Assembly: GCF_003666245.1 (NCBI RefSeq)
Contig: NZ_MJLZ01000017.1
Location: 1 to 64,000, forward strand
From: Brenneria alni
Lineage (GTDB): Bacteria > Pseudomonadota > Gammaproteobacteria > Enterobacterales > Enterobacteriaceae
Direction: 5' to 3'
Length of the DNA: 64,000 nt
A model generated the notes under the pieces. It ran no database searches. It was not told where the DNA came from and saw nothing but the letters and a program-made list of their open reading frames with translations. Position numbers and translations under genes: made by a program. How positions within the stretch are numbered: position 1 is the stretch's first letter; each line of letters opens with the position of its first letter. Below are positions 20,887 to 32,885 of this stretch, in pieces.

Positions 20887-20999
20887 GTCGCGTTGCGACG
20901 TTAAAAAACGCTCCAGGCGTTTTTATATGGCGGGCTATCCATGCCCGCCACCCTGCGGGCCGTCGCGTTGCGACGTTAAAAAACGCTCCAGGCGTTTTT
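20887..20999. repeat. Duplicated folB terminator flanking a family-B palindrome
   Basis: Two perfect 38-bp direct repeats (20887-20924 and 20962-20999) each contain GTCGC-gtt-GCGAC and the terminator AAAACGC-tccag-GCGTTTTT. The 37 bp between them (20925-20961) hold GGCGGGC-tatccat-GCCCGCC, the same palindrome as B1 in opposite orientation. Only one terminator would be expected after folB. Confidence 0.85.
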
Positions 21000-21047
21000 T
21001 TATGGTCTAAAGTTTTATTTTTAATAACAAGGGGCAAGGAATTTTAG

Positions 21048-21866
21048 ATGACTGAACTGCATTCATTGTTAGTTGCATTTATTCTTGGGGTGGTTGAAGG
21101 GCTTACTGAGTTTTTACCCGTTTCCTCTACGGGCCATATGATCATTGTCGGCCACTGGTTAGGGTTTACCGATGACAAGGCAAAGACATTTGAGGTGATT
21201 ATCCAGCTAGGTTCTATTCTGGCGGTCGTTGTTATGTTCTGGCGTCGTCTGTTTGGTCTTGTCGGAATTCATTTTGGTCAGGTTGTGCATGAGGGTAATA
21301 GTGCCGGGCGCTTAAAACTGAGCCATATCCTGTTGGCGATGATCCCGGCCGTGGTGCTGGGGCTGATTTTTCACGATGTCATCAAATCGCTGTTTGAACC
21401 TAAAAATGTGATGTACGCGCTAGTGGTCGGCGGCTTCCTGCTGCTGGCGGCAGAACGGTTAAAGCCAAAGCAACCGCGGGCCGTCGGGTTAGATGATATC
21501 AGCCATCGTCAGGCTTTTATGATCGGTTGTTTTCAATGTCTGGCGCTATGGCCGGGGTTTTCCCGTTCAGGGGCGACGATTTCCGGCGGAATGTTGATGG
21601 GGGTCAGCCGTTATGCGGCGTCGGAGTTCTCTTTTATTCTGGCGGTTCCCATGATGATGGGGGCCACGGTGCTGGATCTCTATAAAAGCTGGCATTTTCT
21701 GTCACTGGCCGACCTGCCGATGTTTGCTGTTGGTTTTGTGACGGCTTTCGCGGTGGCGCTGATCGCGATTAAAACCTTCTTGCAGATAATCAAACGTATT
21801 TCTTTCGTTCCTTTCGCCATTTACCGTTTTATCGTAGCAGCGGTGGTTTATATGGTGTTCCTGTAA
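21048..21866 (+). CDS. uppP: Undecaprenyl-diphosphatase UppP (BacA)
   Basis: 272 residues (E. coli 273), with seven to eight membrane helices and both catalytic motifs: [20 protein letters not shown] (about 19-38) and [17 protein letters not shown] (about 171-187). It dephosphorylates undecaprenyl pyrophosphate, recycling the lipid carrier for peptidoglycan and O-antigen. Overexpression gives bacitracin resistance in E. coli. AAGGAATTTTAG precedes the ATG. Confidence 0.95.
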   Translation: MTELHSLLVAFILGVVEGLTEFLPVSSTGHMIIVGHWLGFTDDKAKTFEVIIQLGSILAVVVMFWRRLFGLVGIHFGQVVHEGNSAGRLKLSHILLAMIPAVVLGLIFHDVIKSLFEPKNVMYALVVGGFLLLAAERLKPKQPRAVGLDDISHRQAFMIGCFQCLALWPGFSRSGATISGGMLMGVSRYAASEFSFILAVPMMMGATVLDLYKSWHFLSLADLPMFAVGFVTAFAVALIAIKTFLQIIKRISFVPFAIYRFIVAAVVYMVFL

Positions 21867-21887
21867 ATTTCCAGATGACATAATAAA

Positions 21888-21914
21888 GAAAGGTCACGTA
21901 AATGCGTGACCTTT
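21888..21914 (+). terminator. uppP terminator, left copy of a 27-bp duplication
   Basis: AAAGGTCACG-taaat-GCGTGACCTTT, 22 bases after uppP. The identical 27 bp recur at 22044-22070, and the two copies bracket repeat A1. Confidence 0.8.
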
Positions 21915-21916
21915 GA

Positions 21917-22041
21917 GGTTACTGACAAAGTCGCTTGTAAGCCTGAGATACACGGGCCTACCGTACCGAGGGGCACTCCGGCGGCTTACGCCGCTACGAC
22001 CCCTCAGTACGCTCTCCCTAATAAGAAACTTTGTCAATGGT
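21917..22041 (+). repeat. Repeat family A, copy A1 (125-bp palindromic element)
   Basis: The core 21924-22035 is 112 bp, GACAAAGT...ACTTTGTC, 108 of 112 bases identical to A2. Outer edges GGTTACT and AATGGT are shared as well, so the unit ends at the same bases in both copies. Predicted pairing: outer inverted repeats, then GTAC/GTAC, GAGGGG with CCCCTC, and CGGC with GCCG at the tip. It is flanked on both sides by identical copies of the uppP terminator. Confidence 0.8.
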
Positions 22042-22043
22042 TT

Positions 22044-22070
22044 GAAAGGTCACGTAAATGCGTGACCTTT
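22044..22070. terminator. uppP/cca terminator, right copy of the 27-bp duplication
   Basis: The same hairpin as 21888-21914, here followed by TTCG. It lies 15 bases from the cca stop, between two convergent genes, so it probably serves both. Confidence 0.75.
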
Positions 22071-22084
22071 TTCGTTAATACCCC

Positions 22085-23314
22085 TTATCCCGCCTGTTGT
22101 GTTTTCCACCGCTCCAGTGCCTTGCCACGGCGGCGATTAAGTTCGTTGCGGATATCAACACCCTGATACCCCTCGGCGACGACCTCTGCACTGGTGACGC
22201 TGCTGGCGACGCGAAAGGCTTCGCGCAGATAATCGCCTTGCGGGTAAGCGGCTTCCTCAAAGCCGGTGCGTCCACGGGCATCCGCCTCGCTGGTGATGGC
22301 CAACTGTTCCAGCCGCTGCGGTTTACGCCATACATCAAGCGCATCAAACAGTTTCAGCAACGTTTTGGGCTGTAATATCTGCACTGTATGTATCAGATCG
22401 TGATATTCCGCCACCAGTTTCGCCAGATCCCTGATGTGGTTGGGAACACGTAAACGCTGGCACAGCGCTTCCACCAGTTTTACCCCTGCCGGTCCATGAC
22501 CGTGATGTCGCGGCCAAAGCTCGGGCGGCGTCAGGCCCTTGCCAAGATCGTGACACAAGGTGGCGAAACGCACGTCAATATCCGGGCTGAGACGGGCGGC
22601 AACGGCCAGCGTCATCAGCGTATGAATACCGGTATCAATTTCGGGATGCCATTTTGCCGGTGCGGGGACGCCGTAAAGTTTATCGATTTCAGGAAATAAC
22701 ACCGCGAGCGCCCCGCAGTCTCTGAGTACCTGGAAATAAACCTGAGGGGCGCTGGCGGCGAGCGCTTTCTCGGTTTCTTTCCAGACACGTTCCGGCGTCA
22801 GATAGGCCAGCTCGCCATCACGCGTCATTTTTTGCATCAGCGCCAGGGTTTCATCGGCAATCTGAAAACCAAGATAGGCGAAACGGGCGGCGAAACGCGC
22901 CACGCGTAACACGCGTAGCGGATCTTCACTGAAAGCATCGGAAACATGGCGCAGAAGACGATTTTCCAGATCTTGACGGCCATGATAGGGATCGACCCAA
23001 TCGCCCTGTTCTGTGCGGGCGATGGCATTGATGGTCAGATCGCGGCGCAGTAAATCCTGTTCCAGCGTCACGTCGCGGTCGGCATGGCAGACAAAACCGG
23101 TATAACCGTTACCTGATTTGCGTTCGGTGCGGGCCAGCGCATATTCCTCATGGCTGACCGGGTGCAGAAATACGGGAAAATCCCTTCCTACCTGCTGATA
23201 GCCCTGAGCCAGCATTTGTTCCGGCGTCGCGCCAACCACCACCCAGTCTCTTTCGGTAACGGGTAGATTAAGCAGGCTGTCACGAACGGCACCGCCGACA
23301 AGATAAATATTCAA
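22085..23314 (-). CDS. cca: CCA-adding enzyme (multifunctional CCA protein)
   Basis: 409 residues from a TTG at 23314 with GGAG seven bases before it; E. coli Cca has 412. An upstream ATG would add 15 residues not seen in the family. The class-II nucleotidyltransferase motif [12 protein letters not shown] is at the N-terminus, [10 protein letters not shown] and [16 protein letters not shown] follow, and an HD phosphohydrolase domain ([11 protein letters not shown], about 250) marks the multifunctional gamma-proteobacterial type. It adds and repairs the 3' CCA of tRNA. Confidence 0.95.
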   Translation of the reverse strand: MNIYLVGGAVRDSLLNLPVTERDWVVVGATPEQMLAQGYQQVGRDFPVFLHPVSHEEYALARTERKSGNGYTGFVCHADRDVTLEQDLLRRDLTINAIARTEQGDWVDPYHGRQDLENRLLRHVSDAFSEDPLRVLRVARFAARFAYLGFQIADETLALMQKMTRDGELAYLTPERVWKETEKALAASAPQVYFQVLRDCGALAVLFPEIDKLYGVPAPAKWHPEIDTGIHTLMTLAVAARLSPDIDVRFATLCHDLGKGLTPPELWPRHHGHGPAGVKLVEALCQRLRVPNHIRDLAKLVAEYHDLIHTVQILQPKTLLKLFDALDVWRKPQRLEQLAITSEADARGRTGFEEAAYPQGDYLREAFRVASSVTSAEVVAEGYQGVDIRNELNRRRGKALERWKTQQAG

Positions 23315-23396
23315 AGTCGGACTCCAGAATGTATGCTGATATTCACAACATACTACCATTTTTGCGCATCATTGCCGTCACCGGTAATAGATGGCG

Positions 23397-24017
23397 TTAA
23401 CCCATCCAGCGGTCATTTTTCTTCCGGCGCGGAATAAGATGCGGCAGCAACAGGCCCAGCAATAGTCCGACGCCTGCCACCCCGCCGCCGTACATAAACC
23501 ATTGCAGAATGATGGTGCGCTGTTTGTCGTCAAGCTGGACATTGGCGGCGCTGACTTTCTTTTGTGCAACGATGAGTTGGTTCTTCAATTCCTCATTTTC
23601 GTTGCGTAATCCATTGATGATATCGTCGCTGGCGGCCACTTTCTGCTGCATTTCCGCCGTGCGCTGATTCCATGTTTGATCGATGTTTTTCAGTTTTTCC
23701 GTTAGATCGTTCACCTGATTTTCTAATTCGGGAACACGGGTACGCAGGCTTGGCGTCTCGCGGAGCTGATCAAGCGGGATCCAACTGGTGCGGTTTTTGT
23801 CGTCGCGGATTTGCGCATAGCCCGCACCCTGATTAATGCTGAGTAGCGTGACCTCGTCACCGGCGTTCAGCGTGCCAACGATACGGTATTGATTACCTGG
23901 CCCACTGTGGATGTAGGTCAGTAACTCATCGGAAATATAGCGTTTCTCTTCGGCGTGAGCAGTCAAACTCAAAATGAAGGTCATCAAGGTAATGCAAATC
24001 AGGCTTAATTTCTGCAT
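23397..24017 (-). CDS. ygiM: SH3-domain membrane protein YgiM (TIGR04211 family)
   Basis: 206 residues: signal peptide (LICITLMTFILSLTAHA, about 5-21), a bacterial SH3 domain (about 25-85, YISDELLTYIHSGPGNQYRI), a coiled coil rich in Glu/Lys/Asn/Gln (about 90-165) and one C-terminal membrane helix (MYGGGVAGVGLLLGLLLPHL, about 175-195) before a basic tail. E. coli YgiM (HtrG) has the same layout. A role in envelope integrity is suspected but not proven. It lies between cca and ygiF as in E. coli. Confidence 0.9.
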   Translation of the reverse strand: MQKLSLICITLMTFILSLTAHAEEKRYISDELLTYIHSGPGNQYRIVGTLNAGDEVTLLSINQGAGYAQIRDDKNRTSWIPLDQLRETPSLRTRVPELENQVNDLTEKLKNIDQTWNQRTAEMQQKVAASDDIINGLRNENEELKNQLIVAQKKVSAANVQLDDKQRTIILQWFMYGGGVAGVGLLLGLLLPHLIPRRKKNDRWMG

Positions 24018-24250
24018 AAGATCATCGTGTTGCGTGGGTTATAGGGTGATAGTAGAGGCTTAAGTCTGACGAGGCAACGATTAAACCGAAATGAGAACTA
24101 TCTTACTCTTTGCCTTACTGCTGGCCCTCCCGCTTTGACAACGGCGTGAGCATCGGCGGTGAAAAAACAGAGAGTGCTGCAAAGGTGGCAAGGTGAAGTA
24201 AAATGTTATCTACTGGCGCGATTCACATTGACCTCGGTGTAGTAAATGTT

Positions 24251-25585
24251 ATGAGAGAAGAAATTGAACTGAAATTTATTGTTCATCCGGAAAGCGTTGA
24301 TTCACTACGAAAACAGCTATCTGACTGGCGGAGCGAGTACAGCCATTCTGAACATCTGCGCCCCCAGCGGCTGACGAATATCTACTATGAGACGGCAGAT
24401 AACTTCCTGCGTCGACAGGGTATCGGCCTGCGGATCCGCGGTGAGAACGAGCGCTATGAAATGACGGTGAAAACCGCCGGTAAAGTGGTTGGCGGGCTGC
24501 ATCAGCATCCGGAATATAATGTGGCGCTGGAAAAAGCGGAGCTGGATCTTGGTCTTTTCCCGGCGGATATCTGGCCTGAAAACTGCGATCTGGCGGCGCT
24601 CCAGGCGTCGCTCAAACCGCTGTTCAGCACTGATTTTACCCGTGAAAAGTGGGTGGTTACTTATCATCAAAGCGTGATTGAGGTTGCCCTGGATAGTGGT
24701 GAAATTCGCGCTGGCGATCTCAATGAACCGCTGTGCGAACTGGAGATGGAGCTTAAGCTGGGGCAGACATCGGATCTGCTGGAACTGGCGAAGGAGATTG
24801 CTGAATTTGGCGGTCTGCGTCAGGGCAGTCTCAGCAAAGCCGCACGCGGGTATCATCTGGCGAAAGGTAATCCCCCCCGCGAGTGCCGTCCCGTCGGCAT
24901 TCTGACGCTGGAGCCTAAAACCAGTATCGACCAGGCGATTGGCGCGGCGCTGGAGTACGCGCTCAACCATTGGCAATATCATGAAGAGCTGTGGGTGCGC
25001 GGCAACACCGAGGCCCGTAAAGCGCTGCCACAGGCTGGCGCGCTGATCCGTGAAATGCTGGTTTTGGTCGGTGGCGTGGTTCCGCGGAAGATAACCACCC
25101 TTTTTCGTGGGGCGCTTACCAATCTGGAAGCTAAAGTTGAAGGGCCGGGAGAGGCGGCAACACTCTGCTACAGCGTGGAGTATCTGCAAAGTAAGCTGGT
25201 GCTTACTTCCTGGTTGATAGAAGCTGGCTGGCGTAACTACATGGATAATAAAGATCGCATCAAGTTGCAGGGCTCTTACAAACGTTTTGCCGATATCATG
25301 CTGGGCCGCAGTTCCGCCGATCTGAAAAGCACGTTCAGCAGCCCGTTGAGTGAAGTGCAATATTCACAGCAACTGCCTCGTTTACAGCGCAATATTTGTG
25401 CCTTCCGACTGTTGTCCGGCGCCTATCCGGTTGAACAGGTGGAAGCGTACCTTAGTCACTGGCGCATGTTGATTCAGGCCATTGAGCAATTTTCAGCCGA
25501 TCATACGCCGTCGCCGTATTTGGAAACCTGTCGTAAAAACGCGTTGGCTCAACCACCATTCTGGTTACACAGTGCCGGGAATTAA
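24251..25585 (+). CDS. ygiF: Inorganic triphosphatase YgiF (CYTH-CHAD)
   Basis: 444 residues from the ATG at 24251, where the family motif begins (MREEIELKFIV). An in-frame ATG at 24203 has a better ribosome binding site (AAGGTGA) and would add 16 residues, so the true start is open. The CYTH tunnel domain occupies about 1-200 (EIELKF metal-binding motif, RIRGENERYEMTVK) and the CHAD domain about 215-440. E. coli YgiF hydrolyses inorganic triphosphate; CHAD domains bind polyphosphate. It is followed by glnE in the conserved order. Confidence 0.9.
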   Translation: MREEIELKFIVHPESVDSLRKQLSDWRSEYSHSEHLRPQRLTNIYYETADNFLRRQGIGLRIRGENERYEMTVKTAGKVVGGLHQHPEYNVALEKAELDLGLFPADIWPENCDLAALQASLKPLFSTDFTREKWVVTYHQSVIEVALDSGEIRAGDLNEPLCELEMELKLGQTSDLLELAKEIAEFGGLRQGSLSKAARGYHLAKGNPPRECRPVGILTLEPKTSIDQAIGAALEYALNHWQYHEELWVRGNTEARKALPQAGALIREMLVLVGGVVPRKITTLFRGALTNLEAKVEGPGEAATLCYSVEYLQSKLVLTSWLIEAGWRNYMDNKDRIKLQGSYKRFADIMLGRSSADLKSTFSSPLSEVQYSQQLPRLQRNICAFRLLSGAYPVEQVEAYLSHWRMLIQAIEQFSADHTPSPYLETCRKNALAQPPFWLHSAGN

Positions 25586-25599
25586 CCGTTAACTGCGTT

Positions 25600-25621
25600 C
25601 ACCCGCCTTTGATGGCGGGTG
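25600..25621 (+). promoter_or_regulatory. Hairpin between ygiF and glnE
   Basis: CACCCGCC (25600-25607) pairs perfectly with GGCGGGTG (25614-25621) around TTTGAT, about 20 bases before the glnE start. There is no T-run, so it is more likely an mRNA structural or processing element than a terminator. Confidence 0.4.
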
Positions 25622-25640
25622 GCATATCAAAGGAGCCACC

Positions 25641-28493
25641 ATGTCGATATGTCCTTTGCCGTCTTTACCCCTTTTATTGGCAGAACAGTCTCAACGGGTT
25701 TTATTACGAATGCAGGAAACCGACTGCGGCCACTCGCCGGTGGCGGATAGCGATCTTGCCGTATTGGCGTTGAGCGATTTTGTCAGTGACGCACTGACGC
25801 GTTATCCCGACTGGTGGCAGGAACTTCACCGGCAACCGCCGCAGCCGGAAGAGTGGCAACATTACCCTGACGGGTTAAGCCAGGCACTGACTGAGGTCGA
25901 TGACGAAACGGCGCTGATGAAAGTGCTGCGTCAGTTTCGCCGTCGTATGCTGGTGAGGATCGCCTGGTCGCAGGCGTTGCGGACCAGCACCACGGAACAA
26001 ACGTTGCGGCAGCTCAGTGAACTGGCGGAAACGCTTATTATCTCGGCGCGGGACTGGTTGTATCAGGCCTGCTGCCGCGAGTGGGGCACGCCCGTCAATG
26101 CGCAGGGTATTCCTCAACCGCTGCTCATCCTGGGAATGGGCAAGCTGGGCGGCGGCGAGCTGAACTTTTCTTCCGATATCGACCTGATCTTCGTCTATCC
26201 GGAAAACGGCCAGACCCAGGGCGGGCGGCGTGAACTGGATAATGCGCAGTTTTTTACCCGTTTGGGCCAGCGGCTGATAAAAGTGCTGGATCAGCCCACG
26301 GTGGACGGCTTTGTGTATCGTGTCGACATGCGCTTGCGCCCGTTTGGCGACAGCGGCCCGCTGGTGCTGAGTTTCGCCGCTATGGAGGATTATTATCAGG
26401 AGCAGGGAAGGGACTGGGAACGTTATGCGATGGTAAAAGCCCGGCTGTTAGGCAGGACGGATGATGCCTACAGTCAGGAACTGCGCAGTACCCTGCGGCC
26501 CTTTGTTTTCCGCCGTTATATTGATTTCAGCGTGATTCAGTCTCTGCGCAACATGAAAGTCATGATTGCCTGTGAAGTTCGCCGACGCGATTTGCATAAC
26601 AATATCAAGCTGGGCGCGGGCGGTATTCGTGAAATTGAGTTTATCACTCAGGTCTTCCAGCTTATTCGTGGCGGACGTGAGCCAGGGTTACAGCAAAGGG
26701 CGCTGCTGCCTACGCTGCATCATATCGGGGTGCTGGGATTATTGCCGCAACCTCAGGTTATCGAACTCAGCGAGGCATACCGTTTTCTGCGCCGTCTGGA
26801 AAATCTATTACAGGCGATTGCCGATGAGCAAACGCAAACACTGCCAGATGATGAACTGAACCAATTGCGGCTGGCCTGGGGCATGGGACTTAACGACTGG
26901 ACAGGGCTACAGCAGGCGCTATTACAGCACACGCTGTCGGTACGCCGCGTGTTTGATGATTTGATTGGCGATGATGCGCCGGATAATAACGATATTGCCG
27001 AACACAGCAGCTACTGTAGTTTGTGGCAGGATAGGCTGGATGAGGCCGATCTGGCTTTGCTGACGCCGCACTTGACGGAAAGCGTGCGGGAGAAACTGCT
27101 GCGCGAGATCATTGATTTTCATCATGATGTATCAAAGCGTACTATCGGCCCACGGGGGCGTGATGTACTCGATCAACTGATGCCTAACCTGCTGGCGGAA
27201 GTCTGCGCCCGACAGGATGCGGATACCCTTTTATCGCGCCTGACGCCACTGCTGCTGGGCATTGTCACCCGCACCACCTACCTTGAATTGCTGCTGGAGT
27301 CCAGAGCGGCGCTGGCGCAGTTGCTTCGGCTGTGTGCGGCGTCACCAATGGTGGCCAGCCAACTGGCGCGTTATCCGTTACTGCTGGATGAACTGCTTGA
27401 TTCCGCCACGCTGTATCAGCCGATCGCGCCGGAAGCCTATGCCGATGAATTGCGTCAGTACCTGATGCGGGTGCCGGAAGAAGATGAAGAACAACAACTG
27501 GAAGCGGTACGCCAGTTCAAACAGGCGCAACTGTTGCGTATTGCCGCCGGGGACATTGCCGGTGTATTGCCGGTGATGAAAGTGAGCGATCACTTAACTT
27601 ATCTGGCCGAAGCGATCATTGCGGCGGTGGTGCAGCAGGCCTGGGGGCTGATGGTTGCCCGTTACGGTCAGCCTGCGCATTTGCAACAGCGCGAGGGGCG
27701 TGGCTTTGCGGTTATCGCCTACGGCAAGCTGGGGGGCTGGGAATTGGGCTACGGCTCCGATCTGGATCTGGTTTTTCTGCTGGATTGCCCGCCCGATGTG
27801 ATGACTGACGGGGAGCGCAGTATTGATGGCCGCCAGTTTTACCTGAAGCTGGCCCAGCGGGTGATGCATTTGTTCAGTACGCGCACCTCATCGGGCATTT
27901 TGTATGAGGTGGATGCGCGGTTACGGCCATCTGGGGCGGCAGGTATGCTGGTCAGCACCGTGGAGGCCTTTGATGATTATCAGCATAACGAAGCCTGGAC
28001 CTGGGAGCATCAGGCACTGGTGCGGGCGCGTATGGTTTACGGCGAGAGCGGCGTACAACAGCAGTTTGAAACCATTCGCCGCAGTATCCTTTGCCGCGAG
28101 CGCGATACACACAGGTTGCGCACCGAAGTCCGTGAAATGCGCGAGAAAATGCGCCAGCATCTGGCGAACAAAGATAAAACCCTGTTCGACCTGAAAACGG
28201 ACGCGGGGGGGATCACCGATATTGAGTTTATCGTTCAGTATCTGGTGTTGCGCTATGCTTCACAGCAGCCGCGTTTGACTCGCTGGTCGGATAATGTGCG
28301 TATACTTGAGATGATGGCGCAGTACGGCGTGATGGAAGAGAGCGAGGCGAATGCCCTGCGGCTGGCTTACGTTACGCTGCGCAATGAACTGCACCATCTG
28401 GCTTTGCAGGAGATATCCGGTCGGGTGAGTCAGGATAAGTTTATGGCCGAGCGCCAACAGGTTTTGCAAAGCTGGAACAAATGGCTGGGTTGA
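25641..28493 (+). CDS. glnE: Bifunctional glutamine synthetase adenylyltransferase/deadenylase
   Basis: 950 residues (E. coli 946). It has two related nucleotidyltransferase halves: the deadenylase in the N-terminal part with [20 protein letters not shown] (about 166-185) and the adenylyltransferase in the C-terminal part with [20 protein letters not shown] (about 693-712), each with a GlnD/PII-sensing helical domain behind it. It attaches or removes AMP on glutamine synthetase according to PII status. Spacing to hldE is 115 bp. Confidence 0.96.
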   Translation: MSICPLPSLPLLLAEQSQRVLLRMQETDCGHSPVADSDLAVLALSDFVSDALTRYPDWWQELHRQPPQPEEWQHYPDGLSQALTEVDDETALMKVLRQFRRRMLVRIAWSQALRTSTTEQTLRQLSELAETLIISARDWLYQACCREWGTPVNAQGIPQPLLILGMGKLGGGELNFSSDIDLIFVYPENGQTQGGRRELDNAQFFTRLGQRLIKVLDQPTVDGFVYRVDMRLRPFGDSGPLVLSFAAMEDYYQEQGRDWERYAMVKARLLGRTDDAYSQELRSTLRPFVFRRYIDFSVIQSLRNMKVMIACEVRRRDLHNNIKLGAGGIREIEFITQVFQLIRGGREPGLQQRALLPTLHHIGVLGLLPQPQVIELSEAYRFLRRLENLLQAIADEQTQTLPDDELNQLRLAWGMGLNDWTGLQQALLQHTLSVRRVFDDLIGDDAPDNNDIAEHSSYCSLWQDRLDEADLALLTPHLTESVREKLLREIIDFHHDVSKRTIGPRGRDVLDQLMPNLLAEVCARQDADTLLSRLTPLLLGIVTRTTYLELLLESRAALAQLLRLCAASPMVASQLARYPLLLDELLDSATLYQPIAPEAYADELRQYLMRVPEEDEEQQLEAVRQFKQAQLLRIAAGDIAGVLPVMKVSDHLTYLAEAIIAAVVQQAWGLMVARYGQPAHLQQREGRGFAVIAYGKLGGWELGYGSDLDLVFLLDCPPDVMTDGERSIDGRQFYLKLAQRVMHLFSTRTSSGILYEVDARLRPSGAAGMLVSTVEAFDDYQHNEAWTWEHQALVRARMVYGESGVQQQFETIRRSILCRERDTHRLRTEVREMREKMRQHLANKDKTLFDLKTDAGGITDIEFIVQYLVLRYASQQPRLTRWSDNVRILEMMAQYGVMEESEANALRLAYVTLRNELHHLALQEISGRVSQDKFMAERQQVLQSWNKWLG

Positions 28494-28608
28494 GAGCGAC
28501 CTTCAAACCGTTTAATAGCAACAATCAGGCCTATGATATTATGACGCGCATTATGCGAATGAGTTTGGAGTATGGGATGAGTGGGGTATGGAATGAGAGA
28601 GGTCTGGA

Positions 28609-30042
28609 ATGAAAGTTACGCTGCCTGATTTCCGCCGTGCGGGTGTGTTAGTGGTTGGGGACGTCATGTTGGATCGCTACTGGTATGGGCCAACCAGCCG
28701 GATTTCACCAGAGGCTCCGGTGCCGGTGGTGAAGGTGGACACTATTGAGGAACGCCCCGGCGGTGCGGCGAACGTAGCGATGAATATCGCCTCTCTGGGG
28801 GCCGGTTCACGTCTGGTCGGTTTGACGGGGATTGATGACGCCGCTCGCGCCTTGAATACCAAACTTAACGAAGTCAATGTGAAGTGTGATTTCGTCTCCG
28901 TGCCAACCCATCCGACGATTACCAAGCTGCGTGTATTATCCCGTAACCAGCAGTTGATCCGGCTGGATTTTGAAGAAGGTTTTGACGGTGTCGATCCGCA
29001 GCCGATGATTGAGCGTATCCGGCAGGCGTTGCCGACTATTGGCGCACTGGTGCTGTCTGATTACGCGAAAGGGGCGCTTACGCACGTACAAACCATGATT
29101 CAGGTGGTGAAAGCAGCGGGCGTGCCAGTGCTGGTCGATCCCAAAGGGACGGATTTTTCCCGCTACCGTGGCGCGACGCTATTGACGCCTAATCTGTCCG
29201 AGTTTGAGGCGGTGGCAGGGCGCTGCAAAAATGAAGATGAGCTGGTATCCCGCGGTATGCAACTGGTGGCCGATTATGGCTTATCCGCACTGTTGATCAC
29301 CCGTTCCGAGCAGGGCATGACGCTGCTGCAACCGGGTAAAGCGCCCTTGCATTTACCGACGCTGGCGCAGGAAGTGTATGACGTAACCGGCGCTGGCGAT
29401 ACGGTTATCGGCGTGCTGGCCGCCGCGCTGGCCGCCGGTAATCCGCTGGAAGAAGCCTGTTTCCTCGCCAATGCCGCCGCGGGTGTGGTGGTGGGCAAAC
29501 TGGGCACCTCAACGGTGACGCCAATCGAGCTGGAAAACGCCATCCGTGGCCGGTCGGAAACCGGGTTTGGGGTAATGAGCGAAGCGCAGTTGAAAGAAGC
29601 GGTTGCGCTGGCGCGTCAGCGTGGTGAAAAGATCGTTATGACTAACGGTTGTTTCGATATCCTCCATGCGGGACATGTTTCCTATCTCTCGAATGCCCGT
29701 AAACTTGGTGATCGCCTGATTGTGGCAGTCAACACGGATGCTTCAACCAGCCGGTTGAAAGGGCCGAGCCGGCCAGTTAATCCATTAGCGCAACGTATGA
29801 TTGTGCTGGGTGCGCTGGAAGCCGTCGACTGGGTGGTGCCGTTTGAGGAAGATACCCCGCAGCGCCTGATTGCCGAGGTGTTACCGGATATTCTGGTAAA
29901 AGGCGGCGATTATCAGCCGCATGAAATCGCTGGCAGCGAAGAGGTATGGGCCAACGGCGGTGAAGTTAAGGTGCTGAATTTTGAAGACGGCTGCTCCACT
30001 ACCAACATTATTAATGCCATTAAAGCGGGTAAGTCTGAATAA
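28609..30042 (+). CDS. hldE: Bifunctional heptose kinase/ADP-heptose synthase HldE
   Basis: 477 residues, the same as E. coli HldE. Residues 1-318 form a ribokinase-type D-beta-D-heptose-7-phosphate kinase ([19 protein letters not shown]/anion-hole motif [14 protein letters not shown]). Residues about 340-477 form the cytidylyltransferase-type domain ([17 protein letters not shown], with the HxGH motif). It makes ADP-heptose for the LPS core. Only 31 bp separate it from ligA, which is not its normal neighbour. Confidence 0.96.
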   Translation: MKVTLPDFRRAGVLVVGDVMLDRYWYGPTSRISPEAPVPVVKVDTIEERPGGAANVAMNIASLGAGSRLVGLTGIDDAARALNTKLNEVNVKCDFVSVPTHPTITKLRVLSRNQQLIRLDFEEGFDGVDPQPMIERIRQALPTIGALVLSDYAKGALTHVQTMIQVVKAAGVPVLVDPKGTDFSRYRGATLLTPNLSEFEAVAGRCKNEDELVSRGMQLVADYGLSALLITRSEQGMTLLQPGKAPLHLPTLAQEVYDVTGAGDTVIGVLAAALAAGNPLEEACFLANAAAGVVVGKLGTSTVTPIELENAIRGRSETGFGVMSEAQLKEAVALARQRGEKIVMTNGCFDILHAGHVSYLSNARKLGDRLIVAVNTDASTSRLKGPSRPVNPLAQRMIVLGALEAVDWVVPFEEDTPQRLIAEVLPDILVKGGDYQPHEIAGSEEVWANGGEVKVLNFEDGCSTTNIINAIKAGKSE

Positions 30043-30061
30043 CTGACACTTACGCGCCTGA

Positions 30062-32128
<2,067 letters not shown>

Positions 32129-32132
32129 ACCG

Positions 32133-32357
32133 GTGGAAAAAGAGGATCTGATTGAGATTGCCAATATGCCGATGCCGTTTGGTAAATATCAGGGGCGTGC
32201 CCTGATCGATCTGCCGGAGGAGTATCTGCTGTGGTTTGCCCGTAAAGGCGAATTCCCCAAAGGGCGCCTGGGCGAATTGATGCAAATGACGCTGGCGATC
32301 AAGATAGAAGGTCTGCAAGGGCTGGTTAAACCATTGAAGCGCAATAATAAGGCATGA
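32133..32357 (+). CDS. ypeB: DUF3820 protein YpeB
   Basis: 74 residues with the DUF3820 core MPFGKYQGRALIDLPEEYLL and FARKGEFPKGRLGELM, matching E. coli YpeB, the usual downstream neighbour of ligA. It starts with GTG at 32133, four bases after the ligA stop. The fold resembles quorum-sensing/exonuclease-associated small domains, but no function is established. Confidence 0.88.
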   Translation: MEKEDLIEIANMPMPFGKYQGRALIDLPEEYLLWFARKGEFPKGRLGELMQMTLAIKIEGLQGLVKPLKRNNKA

Positions 32358-32378
32358 TTTTTACGTCATGCCTGGTTT
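32351..32378. terminator. Hairpin at the convergent ends of ypeB and flxA-like gene
   Basis: GGCATGA (32351-32357, including the ypeB stop) pairs with TCATGCC (32366-32372). T-rich on the right, A-rich on the left. A plausible but modest two-way terminator. Confidence 0.45.
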
Positions 32379-32389
32379 ATCGCTCACAG

Positions 32390-32746
32390 TTATATATAAA
32401 CGTTAATCTGGTTTTCTTCCGTTGGGCGATTAACACCGTCGGCTTTAATGCCATTACTGGTGCTTGTGGTGTCTGTTTCATCAACGGTTTGTTGTGCTTG
32501 TATGTTTTGTTGAGCTTGTTGTGCAGATTGCAGTTGAGCAATTTGCGCCTGAATGGCTTCAATTTGCGCTTGTAGCATTTGACTCTCTGTTTCAATCTCT
32601 TCTGCACTGCCGGAAGAGGTTGATACATCTGCTAATTTTTCTGTCAGTTTTTCAAGCTGTTGGGTTAATTTATTGATTTTTTGCGTGTAGTTTTCGCTGT
32701 TCGTTAATGAATTACTCAACGACGAAATTGCGCTTATACCTGACAT
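32390..32746 (-). CDS. FlxA-like small coiled-coil protein
   Basis: 118 residues after AGGAGGAAAA. A Ser/Asn-rich N-terminus (MSGISAISSLSNSLTNSENY) is followed by a long amphipathic coil of Gln/Leu/Ala heptads (about 22-85), then a polar tail. This is the FlxA family; E. coli flxA is a flagellar class-3 gene of unknown role. The sigma-28-type promoter upstream supports the assignment. It neighbours a chemoreceptor pseudogene of the same regulon. Confidence 0.75.
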   Translation of the reverse strand: MSGISAISSLSNSLTNSENYTQKINKLTQQLEKLTEKLADVSTSSGSAEEIETESQMLQAQIEAIQAQIAQLQSAQQAQQNIQAQQTVDETDTTSTSNGIKADGVNRPTEENQINVYI

Positions 32747-32784
32747 TTTTCCTCCTGATAAAAGTGCACACGTGTACTCATTTA

Positions 32785-32811
32785 TTATCGTCCAATTATT
32801 CTTTCTCTTTG
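32785..32811 (-). promoter_or_regulatory. Sigma-28 (FliA) promoter of the FlxA-like gene
   Basis: On the minus strand CAAA (32811-32808), exactly 15 bases, then GACGATAA (32792-32785). Against TAAA-N15-GCCGATAA this is two mismatches with perfect spacing, and it sits 39 bases before the start codon. Confidence 0.75.
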
Positions 32812-32885
32812 AAAGAATTTGATATTAAAAAACAACTATTTTGTTAAATCGGTTATATAAGATGTAATAAATATTTTTTATCCTG

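Noticed and set aside
21906-22166. An 86-codon open frame running through repeat A1, with a related frame (8034-8402, minus strand) through A2
   Set aside because: The frames coincide with the palindromic element, and the differences between copies change amino acids as often as not. The shared peptide is a by-product of the repeat; such frames are often annotated as hypothetical proteins.
24317-25360. A 347-codon frame opposite ygiF
   Set aside because: Antisense shadow; the plus-strand frame has the CYTH and CHAD motifs.
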